A stretch of DNA of 64,000 bases, taken from assembly GCF_027942865.1 (NCBI RefSeq), contig NC_134512.1:2763001-2827000 (forward strand). Reading direction: 5' to 3'. The notes beneath the pieces were generated by a model. It saw only the letters and a program-made list of their open reading frames with translations, was not told the DNA's origin and did not search any database. Positions 20,287 through 31,782 of the stretch are shown here, piece by piece. How positions within the stretch are numbered: position 1 is the stretch's first letter; the number at the start of each line of letters is the position of its first letter. The DNA is from Odontesthes bonariensis. Its lineage: Eukaryota > Chordata > Actinopteri > Atheriniformes > Atherinopsidae. The position numbers and the translations under genes were made by a program.

Positions 20287-23200
20287 CTGCACACCAGCTG
20301 CTGGATCAAAAGGTGCTTTGCAAACAGAATGGGAGGCTCGGTAAGACACTTTACTGTGTAATGTCTACTTTAAACAGTTAATTGTGGTCCTCCCTCACTG
20401 AGCCACGTTAACTGCAAGGTGACCTCTCTTCCACAGGTTCAAGGACAGCTCCTCACCACATAGTGAACACCCAAAACACGCTGCAGATTCAGTCCATCTC
20501 CCGTTCAGAATGTGCTGGTAGGTGGAGACCTCTGTGCCCCAAATGCCTTTTCCCTCAAGTACTTATGCTGCAGGATCTGATGGGTTCAAATATTTTTCAT
20601 TGTTTTCATTCATCTAAAGAGCTAATGTATTATAATTAGCTGTTGGGATTGCTTCAGCTTGTGTATTTCTTTCAAGTTGCAAAAGTAGACTCAATCTCTA
20701 CCAATAAAAACAGCTTCATGAGCACATTTGAAGTGGCCGTTTGTGAATGTGCAGACATGGCCACTGAGTGCCATCACTAACAGGGGCTTCTGTAAATGTC
20801 CTGTTTGTTTTAGGTTCCTGTCCAAATCTAATGATGAGTAGGAGTGAGCATGCAAATGCGAGGCCAGTCCCTGTGGCTCTCACCCCCCAGCTCCCTCCCA
20901 GAGCCCACCGGCCCCTCTGTGTGTCAGTCTCCTCTGACAGCAGTGGGCGCTTCAAGGCACTGGAGACCCAGGAGTGGAAGAACAACCTCAAAGCTCAGGT
21001 ACTGCCACCACACACGCATCTGTTTTTGTCCTGAGTGGGACTCAGGAGTGAACCTGAACAAAATCCAAATATTTTCTGTAAGATGCATGAGTCATCAGAA
21101 ATAAAAGCTATCTGTCACACATGTGTCATGGTTCTGTGAGCGTTGTCTCTGTTTGCCTAAGTAGATGTAAAGTGTTGTGCTTCGTGGATAAATTGTTGTT
21201 GGAGCCTGTAGATGTACATCAGTATGTGTTCAGGAGACGGTGGGGATCGATCCAACCATCATGAGACACTGTAGCACCTGAGCCCGGCTGCTACTAGGTG
21301 ATCACTGTGTGCTTTCATGAGTAACATCGGGCCTACACACTTTAGTGTTGAAGACCACTGAGGACTGCCCACCACTGCTCCTTCTTATGAGTAAAGCCTG
21401 ATTTACAGTCGTCCGGGAAAGGCCACGGAGAGCCCTCTCCGTCGTCGGAGACGCTCTCCGTCGTCGGAGACGCTCTCCGTCGCTCTCCGTCGCTAGCGTG
21501 CGTCGGCCAACATTCCTTTCTATCCGTCGAGGAGACGGAGACTCGCCGAGACCACAAGGGTTGTGATTGGTCGGCGAACAACATCATTCCCGGAATCACT
21601 TTTCCGGTTTAGCTCCTTCCTCTCAGAACAACAACACCGCCATTTTTGAAAGAGTTTACTGTGTGCCGGTCAACATTTGGTCAAAATTATTTGCATTTTA
21701 ATATCAACAAACTCCAACAACAGTCTTTCTCTCTCGCTCGCCATCGTTCACTGTGAGGAGTGGAATGGAGCCGGAAGGTGAACAATCAATCAACCACTTT
21801 CACCATAGACGTCGCAAGATTGGGTTGTCTAGCGTAGCGCCGCCTACTGATCGGGAGGTGAACTGCCTTGCGTATCCGACAGCCCGACGGAGAACTTCGA
21901 AAGAATTAACAGTCTGTGTAACCACGGAGACGGCTTGGCCGATAGCTACGGAGTAGCATACCGAGGCCTTAAAGCACCACGATCGCCCTCTTCGGCCATC
22001 TCAAACCAGATGCCGGTGCTGGATTGGCACTGCAGAAGCACATCATTATGTCACTGAAAACATCTGGTTTGATTTTTAATGTGAGCCTCCTTTCTTCAGA
22101 GGATCACGGTGCAGGGTGACAGTGCATCTCCACAGATGAGTGTTTCTGAACTGCTGTCCATTACGTTTTAATGGCACCTTAAACAGGATTTCTAAATGCT
22201 TTTGTGAGTGAGCAGCTGGTGAAATAAAAACACACTCCAGTAGTTGCAAATGCAAGTTGAGTCCTAAAGGATGACCTGAACACGGCGTTCAAACGCTGAC
22301 CTAAAAGATGAAAACGTTAAACATGAAAAGCAGAAGAACCATGAGCTCACATGCTCCCTCACCTTCAACTTCACGTCTCTGTTGAAGCTCAGTTAGCTCT
22401 CACTTGGACTACGGCCACTAGATGCTAAGCAGGCTTTTTTTAAATAAATCCCGGGTGGTAACATTGGAACTGGCAGAGAGTTGCTGCTGCTGCAGCACCA
22501 GTTTACCTGGAGCTGCTTCTGACTCGGGTTCTGGCTGCAACGGAACCAGCTCAGTTAAAAAGGGATATGAAATGACTTATCTTGTGAATTTCTCATCTAA
22601 AAAAAAAAAACCCACTGAAGTTTGCTGAAGTCGTATTTGATTTCTTGCCCTTGAGTCTGATCAGTTTAAGTCGTGGTTAATTCTGAGATTTTGAATGTTC
22701 TACGCAGGGCTGTGGTCGTTGTCTGCTCCCCGTCGTGTGTAGCATTGCAGCGAAGCTTTCAACCAAACTCCACCGTTACCTCTGTATCAGCAGCCTAACT
22801 TGACAGTAAAAGGAGAATTCTAAACTTTTCTCAGCAGCTGCCATCTGCAGAAGGACATGGCAGCTACACTCTAACACAGTGAGTTGCACGTTTGAATGAA
22901 CTTAGGAGCAATTTCTACCTGAGCAGGGCAGTGTTTAAAATCCAAATCTATCCTCAGAATGGTGAGTTCTGTGTAGTTTGCTGACAGTTTGAGTGTCAGA
23001 TTTACAAATACACGCCGCAGATGGTATAGAGTTGAATTCCATTTCCACACTGAAAAGAGAAATATTGGCTGTGTTCGAAACCGCCTACTACATACTTGCA
23101 AACAGCATACTGATCGATCAGACAGTATGCAGAGCGTTTACACACAGTGCACTTTGCTCCTGCCCGGCCGGCCTGAAGCTGATTTCGGCTCGGGCTATAA

Positions 23201-25290
23201 ACTCTGTAAATATATAACTTTAGCAACATTTGAAACATTTTTAGGTGAGAAAGTAGTCGTTTAGATCCCCAACGTGTTGAAAACCTGACAAAATACCGGC
23301 TATTTACAACTTTGTTCCCACGAATTCGGCGCTACTAAAGCTAGCCGCAGTGAGCAACGCACTTCCGGTTATTTTCACAAAATAAAATACCCGTTGCCTT
23401 TTATCATAGGGAAAGCCATTACCATACAATTGGTGCTTTAGTTTTGAAAACAGGAAGTGAACCTACCCTCATTGTAGCTAGCTTGAAACTGCCGTTTTGA
23501 CAGGAAATGGCGATCGGCCACGTTACGTTGCATCTTGGGTAGTTTGAGTATGACAAGTAACCTCATGATGAATACTCAACATTTCGGTAAATCTAATATG
23601 CATCTAGTATACATCCGGGAACTTAAAAAAGTTAAAGTTAGTATGAGTAGTAGGAGAAGTATGCGGTTTCGAACACAGCCAGTGTCTAAAATGAAGCTAA
23701 TAACTATTTTTATTAATGGAAGTGCATTTTAAAAAGCGTTCAGAGTTCTTCACACCGCTGACAATGAACTCTGAAGCCTTTAGAAAAGAGATTTTATTTT
23801 CTTCCTCAGCTGCTCCATCCACTGCAGGAAGGATTTGCACAGCCACAGCACTTGTCAGGCTGCACTGAAATGTTATTTTATGATGTGTTTTGTCCACCTC
23901 ATTCAATATTCTGTCGAGTGTCATACAACTATCAAGTGCACCGTGACCGTGCCCATCACTGTATGTGGGATGCATGTGCTGCTCTGGCACATTAAAGAAA
24001 CTGTTAGCGTTGCTAACGTCTCGTTAAAAAGGGCAATAAAATGTCCCGCACGCAGGGGGAGCCATAGACGAGCTAACGCAGCCGGTTGAATCGATTCAAA
24101 GTTAAGCTTTGAAAATGAAACGCAAGTCAAACTGTTTTCCCCGAGCTAACGGATGTTTTCAGTTTCATGGCACCACCTGACATCTGCCCAATGAGTGTCA
24201 GAGTTGTGTCAGAAGGCGTGCTGAGTGTTTCTCAGCAGTCACGCTGACCAGTGGCAGACTTTGTTCTGTTGTGCTGTGTTCGGTGGACCATGCTGATGAG
24301 CATCCTGACACTTGGTCCTGCTAACAGCTGACATCATGTCTCATTATTGGCTCCGGCTTGGACAGAAACACTCCAGTGAGAATTGTGTGTGTGTTTTTGC
24401 AGATGGAGCAGGCTCACAGTGCAGGAGCAGCCAGCAGCACGGGTTCCCTGGAGCGAGCGTCTCTGTTCTGCGCCTCGGCCTCGGCCTCCACCGCAGCCTC
24501 CGGCTCCGGGCTGTCCAGCCCTGTGGAGATCCTCAACAAGAGCAAATCCTCCAGTCGCTTCTCCCTCTTCTCTCCTCCATGGAACAGCAGCTCCGAGTCC
24601 GACTCCAACCCTCCGTCCCGCTCCGGCTCCAAGAAACTGCGGAACTACAGTAGGAGAGCTGCCACGGGGCCGGCCGGAGCCAGGGGCCCCGACGTGCCGG
24701 AGCCCAAACCTGGCGGACCGGAACACTTCCAGTACTCCGAACCTGTCATTTCCAAGGTGACCGATTACATCTTTGTCGGTAACCTGAACGCAGCATACAA
24801 CGGGCGCACGCTCTGTCGTAACAACATCGACAGTATCATCGACATGAGCAGCGTGCCGGGAGAGCCGGGCCCCTCCCTCAACCTCATACCCTGCACGTGC
24901 TCCCGCGGCGCCCGCCACAGCTGGTCCCGCCTCAAAGTGGACATCGGAGATGTGCCGGACGCTCTGGGCAGCGGCTCAGGACTGAAGCACCGCTGCTTCG
25001 AGGACATCAACGAGTGCATCAACGCCTCCACCGAGAAGAGGAAGCGTGTTCTGGTCCACTGTCGGGACGGCTTCTCTCTGGCGCCCACCTGTATTATCCA
25101 GTATCTGATGGTGAAGCAGAACATGAGGCTGATCGCTGCCTATGAGCTGCTGAGGGCCAAGTACCCGGTCAACATCCGCGAATGCCACCAAAATGTGTTG
25201 GTGAGTTTAGAGGGAGCGCTGCGGCCGGGCGGCAACATGGACCCAGAGTGCTTCAAACAGGCCATCTCACGGAAAGTGGCATGGACCTGA
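20253..25290 (+). CDS. Serine-rich atypical dual-specificity phosphatase-like protein, probable pseudophosphatase (4 exons)
   Basis: Coding exons 20253-20340, 20437-20517, 20814-20998 and 24403-25290 join in phase (1, 1, 0) across GT/AG introns, giving 413 residues. Residues 1-118 have no domain I recognise. Residues 119-230 are Ser/Pro-rich (SKSSSRFSLFSPPWNSSSES). A dual-specificity-phosphatase fold covers about 231-393, beginning VISKVTDYIFVGNLNAAYN. The signature reads VHCRDGFSLAPT: Cys338 is kept, but the Arg of HCX5R is Leu344, so ordinary catalysis is unlikely and phosphoprotein binding is more likely. Asp301 is a candidate general acid. An ATG at 24358 opens the last frame 15 codons earlier but lies in the intron before an acceptor at 24401-24402. 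I do not recognise the orthologue. DUSP8 lies in the human 11p15.5 region but is not obviously this protein. Confidence 0.8.
21388..21975. mobile_element. Possible partial Harbinger-type MITE with ctctccgtcgtcggagacg repeats
   Basis: The left edge taaagcctgatttacagtcg resembles the termini of fish Harbinger MITEs, as does 34053 in this window. A GC-rich short tandem follows (21438-21492), whose unit can fold (ctccg-tcgt-cggag). No matching right terminus was found, so the copy is partial or the call is wrong. It lies in the last intron of the phosphatase-like gene. Confidence 0.4.
23067..23680. mobile_element. 614-bp MITE with ggctgtgttcgaaaccgc termini
   Basis: The left end ggctgtgttcgaaaccgc (23067) and right end gcggtttcgaacacagcc (to 23680) are exact reverse complements. 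A second copy at 49557-50229 lies in the opposite internal orientation. The interior is rich in catac/gtatg words and has no transposase. Flanking triplets ATT/AGT match only partly. It sits in the intron before the last phosphatase-like exon. Confidence 0.85.
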
Positions 25291-26323
25291 CTCCGTCTCC
25301 CAGAGTGCTCGGCTGCTGCTTCCAACTCTTTGTTCCTCCAACGGTATTGGATCTTTTCCAAAAGACAACCAAGGGCAGCTGTACTTCTTTTTGTAGACTG
25401 GTCCTATCAGTTCAGTGGTTGTAAGAAACAGGAATTAGTTTTTTTTCTTTCAGACCTGTAAATGTGATTTGGCTGTAATTTCCCTCTCCACCCTTACCAG
25501 TTAGGAAATGCAATAGACTAAACTGCCATGTGTGCAACCTCTTTATAACAGTGTTCTAGTGTTGGGTGTACAGTGGATATAGTCCTGCTTCAGTTCTGTG
25601 CATTGTGTTGTTTTTCTATATCAGGGGAATTCCTTCACTGGTGATCTCAGGAGATTATTGATGTCACACTTGTGCAGCGTGGGAAGTGGTCTTTAGATTA
25701 GCTCCATTCACACGTGGGAGAACACTGCATCCCAAAGAGCACATAATGTGAAGTAAACGCGTCCTGCCAGTTTACATTCTAAAGCTGTAAGATGTGTGAT
25801 GCGCTTATTATCTGAAAGCAGTGAGGACACAACAGGAGTGGAGACTTGACTTCAGGGGTTACTCCACATGCACAAAACACTGCTGCAGGTGGGGAGTGTC
25901 TCAGGCGGGAGAAGGTTCCGGGCACAGCTAATCATTTGGGAATGACTTGATCTGAAAGTGTGTTGATCCATGTTTGTTTTTTTCTTTATGCTGATCATCT
26001 GCGGCTGTGGCGCTTGTCGTTGTCTAAGCTATCCATGTCTGCCAGGTCTGCAGATGTGGAGCACGTCGGCTGTTTGAAGACTTAAAGGTGCACTCTGTGA
26101 AGGATTTTCTTTTATTGCCGGCACTTCCATAAACATGCAACTGCTTTGTGTGAAAGCGCAGCTGGTTGCACTTCATCCTCACAGACTTCTGATTATCCAG
26201 TAAATGTGTGCTGACTTTCTTATGTATGCAAATCTAAGTTCCACAGCCTCTGCAGTGAAAAGGTCTTTGTGCGGACCTTAGGCGGGCACGGACACTTTGG
26301 AAACACTAACACCCCCACCACAT

Positions 26324-27090
26324 TAGGGATGGGAATTGATAAGATTTTTACGATTCCAATTCCATTTTCGATTCTGCTGAACGATTCGTTTTTTTTCTGG
26401 AGAAAAAGGACAACAAACCGGTCGATTAGCATCAACTTTGTTTAGTTCAGAAGTAACACGAGTCATGACCTCACAAACCCAACATCGATGAGGTCCACAT
26501 TGGTCTATCCTGGCCTGGGTAATTTAACTCTTCCCTGCTCTGGTGAAAGGAGAAGCTGGAGGTAGACGTGAACTGGGGGTAGTACCACCAGCCTCTGGCT
26601 CTGAGCCAGTCAGGCTCTGTCTCTCATGATTTCATCTAAATGTAATGCCTGAGAAGGCATTCATTTAACCTTAACCGTTACTAACAGCAGGTTTTACAAT
26701 CAGGCAAATGGCGCTAACATGATAGGCAGTGTTTGTTAGTTAGTTACCTGCAGTGTTAGCCGAGGACATGCTAACGTTGCTAACGTTGCTGGGTTCAGAT
26801 TCACCGACGTTGATCATTCATTCATAGTTATTGCATGTTGGTAGTGTTTCCTCCCTTTGGTGAAATATTCACTTTGCAAGTTGCCCTGTTGTCGTCTTTT
26901 TTAGGGATGTGGAACCAAACTTTCGAGCGTTTGTTGGCTGCTGGCTGCACCGGACTCGCCACGCAACACTGCGTGGTGACGTCATTCGCGCCCACTGGGG
27001 AATCGTTTGCAAAATCGCCAAACGATTCCAAGGAATTGAAACACTGGGAACCGGTTCTCAACAAGAACCGGTTTTCGATTCCCATCCCTA
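26324..27090. mobile_element. 767-bp hAT MITE, 8-bp duplication
   Basis: Termini tagggatgggaat (26324) and attcccatcccta (to 27090) are flanked by an exact 8-bp duplication caccacat (26316-26323 and 27091-27098). The interior carries cgattc/gaatcg and ggaaccggttc words and no transposase. Confidence 0.9.
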
Positions 27091-28698
27091 CACCACATGT
27101 CTGATAAAATGGAACACATTTATCTGACAGTGTTGCGTCTGCTGCAGTTAAACTGCTCTGCAAGCGGAATCCACCACATTGTTCTACTAACTGGCTGCTC
27201 TGCAATCATCTTTCATTTTCTGAGACAGTCCGCTCACATTGATTATCTTTTAGATAAGAAAAAACCAAAAGCTGACTGATTTATATGCTGCTCCTTCTTG
27301 CTGCCCTGTCCATTACGACCTGAGAAAGTCTTTGGCAGAAAAGAGACGGTTAATAGTGATGATATGGAGATGTGCCATGGACTGACATGTTGTCACACCC
27401 GGTTCATCCCTCCCCACCTTTATACAGTTCGACTTGGAAGGTTGAGTCTGGAACAAACTTTCATTCTAAGGTTCTTCTGATGCCAGTTGTGAATCTGCTG
27501 GGGAAGCCATGTAAGTGAGGGAGTGTTTGAGTTAGGCTTTTCTTCCTGAAAATCTGCTGCTGCTGGAATCTTTATTTGCATTCAGATGTTGCGATCTAAC
27601 ACTGACTGGATCCCATCCCATCTCCTTCTGTTGCACATGGACCCGGTTCTGTTTGAGCATTTCAGCCAGGACTGGATGATCTGTCGTGTGTGTGTGTGTG
27701 TGTGAGGAACACTGTATCACCCGTCTGCTGTGGCTCTGTATAAAGTTCAGTATTAGTGAATTAATGCCACTGAGCTGTGTTTAAGTTGTGTTTTTTTACA
27801 CATTTGCCACCACTGCAAAGTATGTTTTTTAAAAAAAATAAATAAATAAAAAATTTTATGCACCGCTTGATTTTCAAAATATTGATTTTTAGAATCAAAG
27901 AATTTACAGAAATTAGTTGATGTCATTCAGATCCCGGAAGAGGATGGAAAATGTCCCCCTAAGTTTCCTGTCTACAAAGAAGGTCAAGGTGGGCCTTTTT
28001 CTTAGCCGTCAGGTGGTCCCACTGTGGCAGTTTGTGCAGGTGGAGACGCGGGGGAAATGGATCCCACAACACGGCGAGTTGAGGCTAATGGTGCCACGTG
28101 AGTGGGACGTGCCTCTGATCAGGGTCATTCTGTGCATTTGTTTGGATGGCAGTTGGAGAACAATCTGGGATAAGTTGAATGTTTTGGGGGGGGTTTTGGG
28201 TGCTAGTGGCGCCCCTTTATTCAGCCATGGGAGAGCAGTTAATGGACAGAAAGGGACATGACCCACTGTATGTGGAAGTACCACAGAGTTCTGGACCCCT
28301 AACCTGCTGCATGCAGGACCTCCATCTGTACACGGAGTTCAATCAAAATGAAATTGTAAAACTTAATCACAGAGAGAAGGCAGGAAATGTGTCCACCGGA
28401 GCCATGCTTAGATCAGAAAATCAACAGAATTCCTATTTGAATGCACAGCGCAGGCTGGCTGTGTAATGATGTGCGTCTGGTTAGCTACCATGCTAACCAG
28501 ACTGTTAGCTCATTCTTTATGTTTCACTTCAGTTTACGCCTACAGAAAAACTTTAAGACGCTGAGTATTTTGTTCCTGAATTTCTCGTTTGATTTAGTCT
28601 TTTATCTTTTTTACAGCCATGGGAGTCCTCAGTCAGAAGAGTCTGTACAGAAGAGTTGAGTCCTGACTGCTCAGCTCAGTTTTCATGTGAGAGGTGTG

Positions 28699-28733
28699 GT
28701 GGGGGTGGGGGTGGGGGTGGGGGTGGGGGTGGG
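28699..28733 (+). repeat. (GGGGGT)n tract with G-quadruplex potential
   Basis: Five runs of five G separated by single T, bracketed by shorter runs. At least four G-runs of three or more with 1-nt loops meet the usual G-quadruplex rule on the + strand. Confidence 0.85.
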
Positions 28734-29811
28734 AGTGCGGTGCCTTCATTTGGAGTTGTCTCGTGACCACATAGTGACATTTGCACACCTTGTATGACTT
28801 GGCCTGTTGAAATATTGTAAAATATTGAATATTTTTGGATGGTTTATTTAAAGCAAAAGAATGCACGAGACATTTATGTGAAGTGGTCTTTGCTGTGATA
28901 TCTTTGCTGTTCACCGGTGTACAGTAGCTGGGTTTTATTGACACAGGTGTTGATGAGACTGAAAGACTGATGAGCCTCTGTAGTCGATGACGTGTCAGCA
29001 GATTTTGCTTCTTTGCTTGTAAATTCCTCATGTTGTCATATCAAACTGATGCTCAGGTGATTTCTCAGTGGCCCAGAATGTTCTTGATGATTATGATGTT
29101 CAGAAATGTGAAGCAGTGTATTTCTCATGTCATGTTTTTAAGTCATTGAATGTTGAAATATTAAAGAAGCTGATGTACTTGATCTTTACTTTGTTAACTC
29201 GCCAAATGAATTGTACAGTATGAAATAAAATGTGTGGATGGAAAGTGAAAACAGATTGAGGTAATATGTTAGCTTTAGCACTTAATGAAATCAGCCGGTA
29301 ACTTTGCTAAAATCTTGCTGTTGCTCATCATTTCTCTTCCTTTGAAAAGCCTGAGTAGCCTGGGATCAGAAAGTTTCTCTGGCTTACAGGGACACCAGCT
29401 GTTAATGCCTTCTTAAGAGCATCCATTAAGTTAGTCTGGAATGATCCCTTTTGAAATCTCTGGTCTCCCACCTGCTGTGCCCTCAACTTTCATCACTTCT
29501 GCTCCCTGGTCCCTCTCACTGAAAATCTGCCCCGGACCACAGCTCCGTCCCACCCAGTAGCTGCACCGGTCTGATTTATGATCATGTTTATTGAGTCTTC
29601 TCTGCACTTCCACCTTCTTTTTTCAAGCTCAGGGCTGATCTTTTTTAGTATTCTATTATATAATAAGAAGTGCCACAAGTTTCAATGTGAATGACTTAAT
29701 AAGAAACACTTAAAATGCTTTGAAGAACCAAAACAACGTTAAGAAGCCTGAGCATTAAGCATTTCCAAAGCGCATGCTGCAATCAGCACAGCAATCAGGA
29801 CGGAGGATGTC

Positions 29812-30020
29812 CTTAAAGGGAGGAGCCTGGGGGGGGGGGATATATGAAATTTCTAGTGCTCATGAACCCATTGGTCAGTTTGAAAACTTACTCCCATAAA
29901 GAGAAAGACGGGGTTTCCTTCACCTTTTGGGAATGCAATATATATGTGAACTTCTGACGCCAGAAACAGAGCCGCTGCCCAAATCTGTCCCATTCGTTTG
30001 TGTTCATCTTTAGCCAAAAG
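29812..30020 (+). promoter_or_regulatory. tnni2: tnni2 (copy 1) promoter and non-coding first exon
   Basis: Motifs in order: cttaaaggg (29812), attgg / inverted CCAAT (29870), ccataaagagaaag (29894), gggaatg (29930, M-CAT-like) and the TATA region tgcaatatatat (29934-29945). An untranslated exon probably starts about 25-30 bp after the TATA region and ends at 30020 before a consensus donor (aaag|gtaagg). The same order occurs upstream of the second tnni2 at 54460-54680, with ATTGG-to-CCATAAA spacing of 24 bp in both and CCATAAA-to-TATA spacing of 40 versus 41 bp. The first coding exon follows at 31759. The transcription start is inferred. Confidence 0.65.
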
Positions 30021-31782
30021 GTAAGGTTTATTAAACTTATCTACTGCTGCTATTTACAGACAAGTTATTTGGCATACAGCTCCAAACAGGAAATGAGGTT
30101 TTTGGCTGTCAGGTGGAGGCTTCACCTCAGCTTGAATGACAACAGATCTGTTTCTCTGGATGTTTTAACTGGCAAACCTCTGCAGTAGGATGAGGGAGGT
30201 GGAGATATCCACTTGGGTGTCAATACTTTGGGAGCAAAGCTGTCCACTCTGCAGGTGTGTAATGCAACGTGACCAAGTTCGTTGGTGTAAATGGACTGAA
30301 GAGCTGAAAAACTAATGGATCCCAGTGTTTAGTGCTGTGTTCTCACAGATTTAGAGAGAGCTGAGTGTGATCCAGTGCTTTGATAGACGGCATCATGTAA
30401 TGAGACAATCCTCATGTTTCCTACAGATATGCTCAAACTTCTCAGCTCTCAGGAAACATTTGTTTTGTAGAAATCTAAATGACATAAAGTTCTAATGCAA
30501 TAAAACAGCTAAGTTCAGTTGTGTTTGAGATGATGAAGTAAACTTTAAGAGTGCTCAGATTTACCTTAAAACAACTATATTGGAGTTACTAAACTAAAAA
30601 AAAGAAAGCAGCAGCACCACTGCAAACAACAAGAAATGTATATCATTCTTTTAGCATGATGCCACTTACCTCAGACATGTGTAACATTAAGTGACATATT
30701 TACAGAGAACATGCATAAATACAGTCACATGTCCTGGTTGTTTGCTTTGTTCAGCTGATTTGGATTTTTAATTTGGAATCAATCATCTCTCAGAGATGTA
30801 ATTTATCAAGTTCTGAATTTCACTTCAAGTGGAATTTTTTTATTTTGTTTCTTTATTTTTATTTTGTTGTGCATCCTCTATAATATGAGCAGACTTATTG
30901 CTATATAACCATATATGTGTATATACGGTTATTATTACAGCAATGATCTTTTGTTAATAGTTAACTGAATGCATTACACATACGTTTACGCAGATCTTTT
31001 TATGCTGATGATACTTTTTTTAATTAAATTAGAGAACATCAGCATGTACAAGCTCTCACTCCGTGAAAGGCTGCCTGTCCATCACAGGCCCAACACAGAT
31101 ATAAACATGTGGTTATATACAAGAGCAAAATGATCCAGTTATGCCTTTGGATGTATGTGTTGTGTTTCCATCATTGTAACAAAGAGGCAGTTTGTAGTGT
31201 ATACTAGTGATGTCTGAGTTAGGGTCATCATCATTTGCTGAATGAATAAACATTCTCAAATGCAGTCAAGCCCATTTAGATCCCCACTTTCTGTTTGGTT
31301 GCTGCGATTGTCTGGATCATTCTGCTCTGCCTCTATTTTCAGAGACGATGGGTAATATCTTGGCCATGTCTGAGATGTTTCCATCAACAGAGTGTACCAG
31401 GTGTTTCCTAAAGATCTTGCAGAGGACAGGCTTTGCAATGACAAGGGTGTTGAGAGGGGCCGACTGGACACAGATCTTAACCTAATATAGACCCGAGGCT
31501 TTTCCCTGAGGCAGGTTGTTGATACTCACATCAGTATCGTGTTTCTTCTCAGTGGAGGTATTATTTCCAAAAGAGTGGACAGATGCATCCTCGGGTTGTT
31601 TGTAGGCTGACAAACCCGCACTCACTGTCACATTTCCCTCGGTTTCTGCCAGCCTCTGACTTTTTAATGTCTGAGATATAATCCTCTATAAATGAGTCAC
31701 TTTGTCTTTGTATCATCACCTTTTTGTCTCTCTAAAATGCATCTCATGGTTCTTCCAGGGTTTTGAAGCTAAACGAACCAAG

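Larger units (their letters stand above)
25291..29240 (+). other. Probable long 3' UTR of the phosphatase-like gene, containing a hAT MITE
   Basis: No credible coding exon follows the TGA at 25288-25290. A clear AATAAA at 29224-29229 is the best polyadenylation signal before the next promoter. The stretch includes a hAT MITE (26324-27090) and a G-rich hexamer tract (28699-28733). Actual transcript extent is inferred. Confidence 0.4.

Noticed and set aside
24358..24402. Upstream ATG giving a 310-residue single-exon start for the phosphatase-like protein
   Set aside because: Those 15 codons cross a strong acceptor (gtttttgcag), and three upstream exons join in phase to 24403.
24334..24918. 194-codon ORF antisense to the phosphatase-like last exon
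   Set aside because: It mirrors a GC-rich coding exon. The sense strand has a recognisable domain and splice phases; the antisense translation is Gly/Ala/Arg-rich with no domain.
27917..28261. 114-codon ORF downstream of the phosphatase-like gene
   Set aside because: No recognisable domain and no splice support; it probably lies in 3' UTR or intergenic sequence.
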